The position numbers and the translations under genes are program-made. The notes under the pieces are model-generated. The model had not been told where the DNA came from. It saw only the letters and a list, made by a program, of their open reading frames with translations, and did not search any database. This document shows positions 7,100-12,758 of a DNA stretch of 18,432 nucleotides, in pieces. This stretch comes from JBDUCV01 sp040003255 (GTDB taxonomy: Bacteria; Actinomycetota; Actinomycetes; Mycobacteriales; Jatrophihabitantaceae): contig JBDUCV010000048.1 of the NCBI GenBank assembly GCA_040003255.1, positions 1 to 18,432 on the forward strand. Reading direction: 5' to 3'. How positions within the stretch are numbered: position 1 is the first letter of the stretch; the number at the start of each line of letters is the position of its first letter.

Positions 7100-7405
7100 T
7101 CAGTACCGCGGGGCGGAACGGCTGCGTTGGACGGTCGGCAACCGCCGGTCGCGGGCGGCCCAACACGCGGTGTGCCAGTGGCGGCGGTCCCTAGCGTCCG
7201 CGTCGTGCGCGGGCCAGGCCACCACGTGCGGGCGCCCGGGGGCGATCAGCTGGTCGCAGCCTGGGCAGCGGTAGCTGCGTAGCGCCGTCCCGGACAGCAC
7301 GCGCATGACGTACTCCTCGCCGCGCCAGGACTCCCGCCGCTCGACCGAACCGGCGCCACCTGCGGTCGGCACCGGTTCGACGCGACGTCGGTTCTGGCGA
7401 GGCAC
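7100..7405 (-). CDS. Small conserved actinobacterial protein with CxxC...HxHxxC zinc-finger-like motif
   Basis: This 101-residue basic protein has the core WRGEEYVMRVLSGTALRSY, then C47-PG-C50, PHVVAWP with H60, and RRHWHTAC with H76/H78 and C81. The four-ligand arrangement suggests one structural zinc and recalls a degenerate HNH/treble-clef finger, though no full HNH catalytic set is evident. I recall short proteins with this CPGCDQ...RRHWHTACW signature in many actinobacteria, function unknown. The tails (1-25 and 88-101) are low-complexity and basic. The GTG start has TATGGT 6 nt upstream. The gene lies 25 bp downstream of the bimodular dehydrogenase but appears to have its own leaderless promoter. 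It converges on the FilP-like gene. Confidence 0.82.
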   Translation of the reverse strand: MPRQNRRRVEPVPTAGGAGSVERRESWRGEEYVMRVLSGTALRSYRCPGCDQLIAPGRPHVVAWPAHDADARDRRHWHTACWAARDRRLPTVQRSRSAPRY

Positions 7406-7411
7406 CGTTCC

Positions 7412-7417
7412 ACCATA
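7412..7417 (-). promoter_or_regulatory. -10 element TATGGT of the small zinc-finger-like gene
   Basis: TATGGT-N6-GTG on the minus strand lies within the 25-bp gap after the 3-hydroxyacyl-CoA dehydrogenase. It suggests a separate leaderless transcript within the end of the nucS operon. Confidence 0.45.
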
Positions 7418-7430
7418 ATGAGCCGGCCCG

Positions 7431-9089
7431 TCAGCGGTGGTCGCGGAACCCCTGACCGGTCTTTCGCCCCAACCGGCCCGCGGTGACGAGCTGCTCGAGC
7501 AGCGGGGCGGGCGCGAAACCGGGCTCGCGGAACTCCCGGTAGAGCGCCCGCTGGATCGTCACGGCCACGTCGTTGCCCACCTCGTCCAGCAGCTCGAAGG
7601 GCCCCTGCGGGAAACCGCAGCCGAGCTTCATCGCCGAGTCGATGTCGTCCGCGCTCGCATAGTTCGCCTCGAGCATGCGTACCGCGTCGTTGAGGTAAGG
7701 AAACAGGAGGGCATTGACGATGAACCCTGCGCGGTCACCGCAGCGGACCGCGTGCTTGCCGACCCGCCGCGCCAGGTCAAGGGCCGTCGCCTCGACGTCG
7801 GCCGCCGTCGACATGGTGGAGATGACCTCGACCAGCTTCGTCGCCGTCGCAGGTTCGAAGAAGTGCATGCCGACCACATCAGCCGGCCGCGAGGTGGCCG
7901 CAGCACATTCGATGATCGGCAGGCTGGACGTGGTGGTGGCCAGCACGGCGCCGGGCGCGCATACGGTGTCCAGCTCGGCGAACAACGCTTTCTTGACCGC
8001 GAGGTCGTCGGCGACGGCCTCGATGACGAGCTGGGCGGCGGCGAGGTCCGCAAACCGGCTGGAAGGGGTGACGCGCGTGACGTCAAGACCGGCCGTCGCG
8101 AACACCTGGGCGATGCCGGTGGCCAGGGTGCCCGCGCCGACGACACCGACCCGCTGAACCGGCCGGGTCGGCGGCTGCGACGACACCCCGGCTGGGCTCA
8201 GCGCGTCAGCTGCCACTGCGGAGCCACCGGCCCTGTCGTAGGTGTAGAACCCGCGACCGCTTTTTCGCCCCAGCATGCCGGCGGTGATCATCTGCCGCAG
8301 TACCGGGACAGGTGCGTGCAACCGGTCGCGGCTCTGCTTGTACATCGTGGCGAGGATCTCGTAGGAAGTGTCGAGTCCGATCAGGTCCAGTAGCGCGAGC
8401 GGCCCCATCGGCAGGCCGACGCTCAGCATCATCGCGGCGTCGATGTCCTCGCGGCTCGCATACTGCGACTCGTATAGCGCTGCCGCGTGGTTGAGGTAGC
8501 CGAACAGCAGCGCGTTCGCGATGAAGCCGGCGCGATCGCCGATCGTGACGTCGACCTTGCCGAGCTGCTGGGCGAAGGTCTCGACGTCGTCGACGACGTC
8601 CGGCTCGGTGATCACGCTGCGGACGATTTCGACGAGCTTCATTACTGGCGCCGGATTGAAGAAGTGCAGACCGATGACCTTGCCCGGCCGGCCGGTGGCG
8701 ACGGCGATCTCGGTGACCGATAAGGACGAGGTGTTCGTGGCGAGAATTGCTTCGGGCTGGCAGATCTCGTGCAGCTTGGTGAACAGGGTTCGCTTGAGCT
8801 CGAGCCGTTCGGGGATTGCCTCGACCACAAGATCGACGTCGGCCAGCGCGGCCAGCTCGGTGCCGTAGCTGATCCGGGCGAGCAGGCTGCGCTGCTCGTC
8901 GGCTCCGAGCTTGCCGCGCGTGACGGCGCGATCCGTCGAGCGCGTGACGTGGCCCCGCCCTCGCTCGAGTGCCGCGTCGTCCCACTCGATCGCCACCACG
9001 TCCAAGCTGTTGCGGGCGAAAACCTCGACGATGCCCGCGCCCATCGTCCCGAGGCCGACTACCCCGACGCGGTGGAACTCACGGGTCAT
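7431..9089 (-). CDS. Bimodular 3-hydroxyacyl-CoA dehydrogenase with degenerate second module
   Basis: This 552-residue protein holds two 3-hydroxyacyl-CoA dehydrogenase units in tandem. Module 1 (about 8-284) is complete: GLGTMGAGI dinucleotide loop (12-20), acidic E35 after beta-2, NTSSLS, H142 in LHFFNPAP, E154 in KLVEI, and the C-terminal GRKSGRGFYTY. A Pro/Ala/Ser linker (285-312) leads to module 2 (about 313-550). Module 2 keeps the glycine loop (GAGTLATGI), H409 and E421, but has HFFEP instead of HFFNP. It also lacks about 39 residues between beta-2 and LVIEA and has no acidic residue there. Module 1 likely oxidises 3-hydroxyacyl-CoA with NAD+; module 2 probably serves structure or regulation. 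Its ATG shares ATGA with the end of the upstream hydrolase gene, so it is the last gene of a coupled operon. Confidence 0.9.
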   Translation of the reverse strand: MTREFHRVGVVGLGTMGAGIVEVFARNSLDVVAIEWDDAALERGRGHVTRSTDRAVTRGKLGADEQRSLLARISYGTELAALADVDLVVEAIPERLELKRTLFTKLHEICQPEAILATNTSSLSVTEIAVATGRPGKVIGLHFFNPAPVMKLVEIVRSVITEPDVVDDVETFAQQLGKVDVTIGDRAGFIANALLFGYLNHAAALYESQYASREDIDAAMMLSVGLPMGPLALLDLIGLDTSYEILATMYKQSRDRLHAPVPVLRQMITAGMLGRKSGRGFYTYDRAGGSAVAADALSPAGVSSQPPTRPVQRVGVVGAGTLATGIAQVFATAGLDVTRVTPSSRFADLAAAQLVIEAVADDLAVKKALFAELDTVCAPGAVLATTTSSLPIIECAAATSRPADVVGMHFFEPATATKLVEVISTMSTAADVEATALDLARRVGKHAVRCGDRAGFIVNALLFPYLNDAVRMLEANYASADDIDSAMKLGCGFPQGPFELLDEVGNDVAVTIQRALYREFREPGFAPAPLLEQLVTAGRLGRKTGQGFRDHR

Positions 9090-9784
9090 GCCGCGTGCGC
9101 CTTGAGGAACTCGACCGCGCGGCTCCAGGCCAGCTCTGCGCTCTGCGGGTCGTAGGTGCCCTGCTGGTTCTTCTCGTTGTGGAACGCATGACCGGCTGGG
9201 TAATAGCAGAACTCCACGGAGCTCTGCGACTCGTCGCGGATCAGCTTTTCTTGTGCCCGGGCCTGCTTGACCGGATATGTCTCGTCGCGCTCGCCGTAGT
9301 GGCCCTGAACCGGAGCGTCAACCGTGCGGTACTGATCCGGGACGCCGGGTCCGACGCCGTAGAACGGCACCGCGGCGAAGAGCCGGTCGGGCTGCTGCGC
9401 AGCCAGCTGAAGGACGAAGCCGCCGCCCATGCCGAAGCCGATCGCACCGACCTTGGTCGACGTTACGTCCGGGGCGGCGAGTAGAAAATCGAGCGCACCA
9501 AACAGATCCTTCGCCGCCTGCTCAACGGGCAAGTCGGCGAGCATCTGCGCCGCGCTGTCAGCGTCATGCGCCACCCGTCCACCGAACAGGTCCGGTACCA
9601 GGACGACGAAGCCGTCGCCAGTCAGCCGGTCGGCGACGTCAGCAATATGGTCGTCGAGCCCCCACCACTCTTGGATCAGGATCACTCCGGGCCCGGAGCC
9701 GCCGTCCGGCTTCGCGAGATAGCCGTGCACCTGCCCCCCGTTGCTGGCGAAGCTCACGTTCTGCCGCGGACTGACTTCACTCAT
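9086..9784 (-). CDS. Dienelactone-hydrolase-family alpha/beta hydrolase lacking the nucleophilic Cys
   Basis: This 232-residue alpha/beta hydrolase is of the dienelactone hydrolase (carboxymethylenebutenolidase) family. Family marks are E39 in QEWWGL, the oxyanion/nucleophile-elbow strand VGAIGFGMGGGF, D167 in HYGERDETYP and H199 in PAGHAF, and length is normal. The elbow should read G-x-C-x-G-G. Here codon 118 is GGC (Gly), one base from TGC, so the usual thiol nucleophile is absent while Asp and His remain. The protein may be inactive, use another residue, or bind rather than cleave ligands. The ATG lies within the last codons of the aldehyde dehydrogenase (8-bp overlap), and the TGA overlaps the ATG of the next gene (ATGA), so expression is coupled on both sides. 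Confidence 0.9.
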   Translation of the reverse strand: MSEVSPRQNVSFASNGGQVHGYLAKPDGGSGPGVILIQEWWGLDDHIADVADRLTGDGFVVLVPDLFGGRVAHDADSAAQMLADLPVEQAAKDLFGALDFLLAAPDVTSTKVGAIGFGMGGGFVLQLAAQQPDRLFAAVPFYGVGPGVPDQYRTVDAPVQGHYGERDETYPVKQARAQEKLIRDESQSSVEFCYYPAGHAFHNEKNQQGTYDPQSAELAWSRAVEFLKAHAA

Positions 9785-11303
9785 CGTCGCTGCCCTTCGG
9801 TCGGCGTGCGCGCTTGATCCTAGAAACGGGCGAGTGTCCCCAGCGAGCCCTGACCAATGTGGTCAGCCGTCTTATAGCGTTCGCCGGTCGATCGAAGGTG
9901 GTGAGTGGGATCGGCGCTGGCAGGCGCTGGCGGGTGACCCCTTTCGGCCAAGCGAACTCGCGCAGTCCGTCCGCGCCGTGGACCCTGCCGAAGCCGGAAT
10001 CACGCACCCCGCCGAACGGAATCTCGGGCACCATCGCGAACGTGATCACCGAGTTGATGCTTACCATCCCGCATGAGAGGGCCGCCGCGATCCGCTCCCC
10101 CTGCTTGGCGCTGAACACGGCCGCGCCCAGTCCGAACGGGTTGTCGTTGGCCCGCGCGATCGCCTCGTCTTCGTCGCGGACCCGGGCGATCGTGAGCGTC
10201 GGCCCGAACGTTTCCTCCCGCACGGCCGCCGAATCTTCCGGGACGTCGACGAGGAGCACCGGCTGGACGAACGGCGGGGCGACCGAATCCGGGCCGCCCA
10301 TGATCGCCGTCCCCCCTCGGCCGATCGCGTCGTCGATATGCCGGCGGATGACGTCGAGTTGCCCCGGCATGGTGATCGGCCCGTACTGTGCGCCGTCGTC
10401 TGCGCCACCCCGGACGCCTGCCGCGACGTGCTTCACCTTCGCCAGGAACTCCTCGTAGATTGCATCGACGGCGTACACCCGTTCGACGCCCGCGCATGTC
10501 TGCCCGCCGTTTGCCAGCCCACCCCATACTGCGCCGTTCGCGGCGGCATCGAGGTCTGCGTCGCGGGCGACGATGAGCGCATCCTTGCCGCCGCACTCGA
10601 TCATCACCGGTGTCAACGTTTCGGCACAGGCCGCCATCACTTTTTTGCCGGTCGTCGTCGAGCCGGTGAACGCAAGCTTGTCGACGCCCGCCCGGCAAAG
10701 TGCCGCTCCGGTTTCGCCGAACCCCGTCACCACTTGGAACACCGGCTGTTCGGGCACTCCCTCGGCGAACGTCGCCGCGAGCCACTGACCGACCGCCGGC
10801 GTGAACTCGCTGGGCTTGAACACCACGGCATTGCCGGCCGCGAGTGCGTAGGAGATCGAACCCATCGGCGTGTGCACCGGGTAGTTCCACGGCCCGATGA
10901 CGCCCACGACGCCGTACGGGATGTATTCGACGCTGGCCGCGTGGTTGATCGCGAGCAATCCGGCGCTGACCCGGCGTCGGCCCAGCACGCCTACTGCGTG
11001 CCGGGCAGCCCAGTCCAGGTGCCCAATCGCGACGCTGATCTCGCCGATCGCATCGTCGCGCGGCTTGCCGTTCTCGCGGCGCATCAACAACGCCAGTTCG
11101 TCCAGCCGGTCAGTGAGCAGGGCACGCCAGGCGCGTAGCCGGGCGGCGCGGCCGGCGTACCCCAGCTCACGCCACCAGATGGCTGCGGGCCGGGCACGTC
11201 CGACGGCAGCCCGCACGTCCTCGGCCGTGTGGACGGGGGGCGAAGCCACAACGGCGCCGGTCACCGCGTCGAGGGAGTCGAACGTCGTCGCCACCTGCGT
11301 CAT
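9777..11303 (-). CDS. Aldehyde dehydrogenase (possible succinate-semialdehyde type)
   Basis: This 508-residue NAD(P)-dependent aldehyde dehydrogenase has the catalytic and cofactor residues in place: N140 in GPWNYP, K163 in FKPSE, FTGSTTTGK (212-220), E236 in IECGGKD and nucleophile C270 in NGGQTCAGVERVY. The sequence around E236 and C270 resembles actinobacterial GabD2-type succinate-semialdehyde dehydrogenases, but substrate specificity is not certain. A basic tail (about 475-508, RARWGHSPVSRIKRARRPKG) extends beyond the core. The open frame continues upstream to 11450, but that part is Arg/Ser/Cys-rich shadow of nucS. ATG at 11303 starts 4 bp after the nucS stop, so the genes are coupled. 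The 3' end overlaps the hydrolase start by 8 bp. Confidence 0.93.
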   Translation of the reverse strand: MTQVATTFDSLDAVTGAVVASPPVHTAEDVRAAVGRARPAAIWWRELGYAGRAARLRAWRALLTDRLDELALLMRRENGKPRDDAIGEISVAIGHLDWAARHAVGVLGRRRVSAGLLAINHAASVEYIPYGVVGVIGPWNYPVHTPMGSISYALAAGNAVVFKPSEFTPAVGQWLAATFAEGVPEQPVFQVVTGFGETGAALCRAGVDKLAFTGSTTTGKKVMAACAETLTPVMIECGGKDALIVARDADLDAAANGAVWGGLANGGQTCAGVERVYAVDAIYEEFLAKVKHVAAGVRGGADDGAQYGPITMPGQLDVIRRHIDDAIGRGGTAIMGGPDSVAPPFVQPVLLVDVPEDSAAVREETFGPTLTIARVRDEDEAIARANDNPFGLGAAVFSAKQGERIAAALSCGMVSINSVITFAMVPEIPFGGVRDSGFGRVHGADGLREFAWPKGVTRQRLPAPIPLTTFDRPANAIRRLTTLVRARWGHSPVSRIKRARRPKGSDDE

Positions 11304-11307
11304 GGGC

Positions 11308-11967
11308 TCAAAATAGCCGCGCCGACGGGTCGTCGATGCCACGCAGCGCGTCGTAGTCGAGCACCAGGCAGGCGATGCCGCGGTCGCGTGCAAGCACCCG
11401 CGCCTGAGGCTTGATCTCCTGCGCGGCAAACACCCCACGCACCGGCGCAAGCAACGGATCGCGGTTGAGCTGGTCCAGGTACCGAGTGAGCTGCTCGACC
11501 CCGTCGATCTCGCCCCGGCGTTTGATCTCGACCGCCACGACCTGTCCGTCGGCGTCTCGGGCCAGGATGTCGACCGGGCCGATGGCGGTCGGGTATTCGC
11601 GCCGCACCAGCCGGTAGCCGTGACCCAGCGTCTGGATGTGCTCGGCGAGCAGCTGCTGTAGATGCGCCTCGACGCCGTCCTTCACCAGGCCGGGGTCGAT
11701 GCCGAGTTCATGCGAGGAGTCGTGCAGCACCTCCTCGATCGTGACGATGAGCCGTTCGTCGGCCTTGTTGGTGACCGTCCAGCTGGTGTCGGTGGCATCC
11801 AGTCGGCATGGTGGCGACATCCAGTTGAGCGGCTTGTACGACCCGCCGTCCGCGTGCACCAGCACCGAGCCGTCAGCCTTCACCAGCAACAGCCGGGTGG
11901 CCACCGGGAGATGGGCGGTGAGCCGCCCGATGTAGTCCACCGAGCAGCGGGCGATCACCAAGCGCAC
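11308..11967 (-). CDS. nucS: NucS/EndoMS mismatch-specific endonuclease
   Basis: This 219-residue NucS/EndoMS cuts both strands at mismatched bases and replaces MutS/MutL mismatch repair in most actinobacteria. The N-terminal dimerisation/DNA-binding domain (about 1-110) includes LLVKADGSVLVHADGGSYKPLNWM. The C-terminal RecB-like nuclease domain has GPVDIL with D133 and VEIKRRGEIDGVEQLTRYL with E147 and K149, the D-E-K catalytic set. The protein ends in ARLF, resembling the C-terminal LRLF-type tail reported to contact the beta clamp in corynebacterial EndoMS. GTG at 11967 is supported by TAACGT 6 nt upstream. It is the first gene of a four-gene operon with aldehyde dehydrogenase, hydrolase and 3-hydroxyacyl-CoA dehydrogenase, and divergent from the smtB-remnant/zur pair. 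Confidence 0.96.
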   Translation of the reverse strand: MRLVIARCSVDYIGRLTAHLPVATRLLLVKADGSVLVHADGGSYKPLNWMSPPCRLDATDTSWTVTNKADERLIVTIEEVLHDSSHELGIDPGLVKDGVEAHLQQLLAEHIQTLGHGYRLVRREYPTAIGPVDILARDADGQVVAVEIKRRGEIDGVEQLTRYLDQLNRDPLLAPVRGVFAAQEIKPQARVLARDRGIACLVLDYDALRGIDDPSARLF

Positions 11968-11973
11968 GGGCGC

Positions 11974-11979
11974 ACGTTA
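11974..11979 (-). promoter_or_regulatory. -10 element TAACGT of nucS
   Basis: TAACGT-N6-GTG on the minus strand, with no Shine-Dalgarno, indicates a leaderless nucS transcript that would carry the whole downstream operon. Confidence 0.5.
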
Positions 11980-12033
11980 CCGGTCGGTCGCGCCGCGCAT
12001 GCTCGGCAGCGGCGCCTGCACCGTCCAGCAAGT

Positions 12034-12047
12034 GCATGAACACATGC
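12034..12047. promoter_or_regulatory. Inverted repeat, possible operator of the smtB-remnant/zur promoter
   Basis: Perfect arms GCATG and CATGC are separated by AACA. They lie about 21-34 bp upstream of the inferred start at 12068, over the -35 and spacer. A second perfect 10-bp palindrome, ACGTTAACGT (12052-12061), contains the -10. A metal-sensor repressor binding here would block transcription. Which regulator (Zur or a lost/elsewhere SmtB) is unknown. Confidence 0.35.
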
Positions 12048-12055
12048 GCAGACGT

Positions 12056-12061
12056 TAACGT
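12056..12061 (+). promoter_or_regulatory. -10 element TAACGT of the smtB-remnant/zur transcript
   Basis: TAACGT is followed by GGCCGG and then GTG at 12068, the same layout as the other leaderless genes in this window and the same hexamer as nucS on the opposite strand. It supports active transcription of the 44-codon ORF and zur together. Confidence 0.5.
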
Positions 12062-12067
12062 GGCCGG

Positions 12068-12202
12068 GTGCCTCCCGTTTCCGTCCAGCCGACGAGCAGG
12101 GTGGCGAACCTCGGCGAGGCCGGCCAGCTATTGCGCGCTCTCGCCGCACCGAGCCGGCACGTCGTCGACAACGAGCCGGCCGGCCGGGCGGGCGAGCATT
12201 GA
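12068..12202 (+). pseudogene. Internally deleted SmtB/ArsR-like zinc-sensor gene, 44 codons, in frame
   Basis: This is a 44-codon ORF with a GTG start 6 nt after TAACGT. Residues 14-30 (NLGEAGQLLRALAAPSR) match the first helix of actinobacterial SmtB/ArsR sensors, which read approximately AGELLRALAAPxR in the mycobacterial protein encoded just before zur, as I recall it. Residues 31-44 (HVVDNEPAGRAGEH) resemble the end of that family (HIVxDAVxHAGE). The helix-turn-helix and metal-binding middle, roughly 75 residues, is missing, but the frame is kept. The TGA overlaps the TTG start of zur (TTGA), the kind of coupling expected of a true smtB-zur operon. It may now be only a translated leader peptide driving zur. 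The alternative is a chance ORF, but promoter, start and overlap argue against that. Confidence 0.55.
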
Positions 12203-12684
12203 GCCGCCCGGTGGACGACGCCCCGCTTCGGTCCGGGGGCCGGCTACGCAACACCCGCCAGGCCGCGGCGGTCGAGGCCGCGCTGCGCGAGGCGGAAGGG
12301 TTCCGTACCGCGCAGGAACTCTTCGCCGAGCTTCGCCAGCGCGGCGACCGGATCGGCCTGACAACGGTGTACCGGCACCTCAACCTGCTGGTCGAACAGA
12401 GCCGTGCCGATTTGGTGCACAGCGCCGAAGGCGAGTCACAGTTCCGGCTGTGCGGCCAGCAGGCCGACGACGGCCAGCCCGCCGATCATCATCATCACCT
12501 GGTCTGCCGGGTGTGCGGGCGCAGTGTCGAGGTCAGCGGACCCGAGGTCGAGGCCTGGGCCGACCGCGTCGCGGCGGCGGCTGGCTATACCGAGATCACG
12601 CACACCCTCGAGGTATTCGGGTTGTGCGCGAAGCACTCGGTGAGGTCATCGCACCGCAAGCGTCCGGGCCACATGCGCAACTGA
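12199..12684 (+). CDS. zur: Zur-type Fur-family zinc uptake regulator
   Basis: This 161-residue Fur-family repressor has an N-terminal winged helix (RNTRQAAAVEAALREAEGF ... GLTTVYRHLNLLVEQ) and a C-terminal metal/dimer domain with HHHHLVCRVCG (H97-H100, C103, C106), VEAWADRVA and HTLEVFGLC (H135, C143). The structural zinc site of Mtb FurB uses two CxxC pairs. Here the second pair reads C143-A-K-H146, so the fourth ligand is His. Convergence with a znuACBB operon and an adjacent SmtB-like remnant make zinc the likely signal; manganese cannot be excluded. The TTG start at 12199 overlaps the preceding TGA. GTG at 12211 is an alternative without a ribosome binding site. The basic tail SHRKRPGHMRN is short. 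Confidence 0.88.
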   Translation: MSRPVDDAPLRSGGRLRNTRQAAAVEAALREAEGFRTAQELFAELRQRGDRIGLTTVYRHLNLLVEQSRADLVHSAEGESQFRLCGQQADDGQPADHHHHLVCRVCGRSVEVSGPEVEAWADRVAAAAGYTEITHTLEVFGLCAKHSVRSSHRKRPGHMRN

Positions 12685-12685
12685 T

Positions 12686-12717
12686 CGGCCGGACGGCGAT
12701 TGAGCGGCCGGACGGCG
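12686..12717. repeat. 13-bp direct repeat after zur
   Basis: CGGCCGGACGGCG occurs at 12686-12698 and again at 12705-12717, 6 bp apart, starting just after the zur stop. The function is not apparent; it may reflect local duplication. Confidence 0.6.
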
Positions 12718-12735
12718 TCGACCGGTTGTGCCGGC

Positions 12736-12758
12736 GTCGATCGATGGTGCCGATCGAC
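12736..12758. terminator. Hairpin between zur and znuB2, possible bidirectional terminator
   Basis: Perfect 8-bp arms GTCGATCG (12736-12743) and CGATCGAC (12751-12758) with a 7-nt loop end directly against the stop codon of the convergent znuB2. No T-tract follows, so termination is inferred from stem and location. Confidence 0.5.

Noticed and set aside
7065..7104. 10-bp direct repeat CGCTGTCAGT (7065-7074, 7095-7104) and a weak GCGGG...CCCGC hairpin downstream of the FilP-like gene
   Set aside because: Short and common in G+C-rich DNA; the second copy runs into the neighbouring coding region and the stem is only 5 bp.
7437..8393. 318-codon plus-strand open frame opposite the bimodular dehydrogenase
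   Set aside because: Antisense shadow created by high third-position G+C; no recognisable domain and low-complexity composition.
10338..11138. 266-codon plus-strand open frame opposite the aldehyde dehydrogenase
   Set aside because: Antisense shadow; Arg/His/Asp-rich with no motif, while the other strand has all aldehyde dehydrogenase catalytic residues.
11304..11450. N-terminal extension of the aldehyde dehydrogenase frame into nucS
   Set aside because: The 49 extra residues are Arg/Ser/Cys-rich, unlike the family start, and ATG at 11303 lies 4 bp after the nucS stop.
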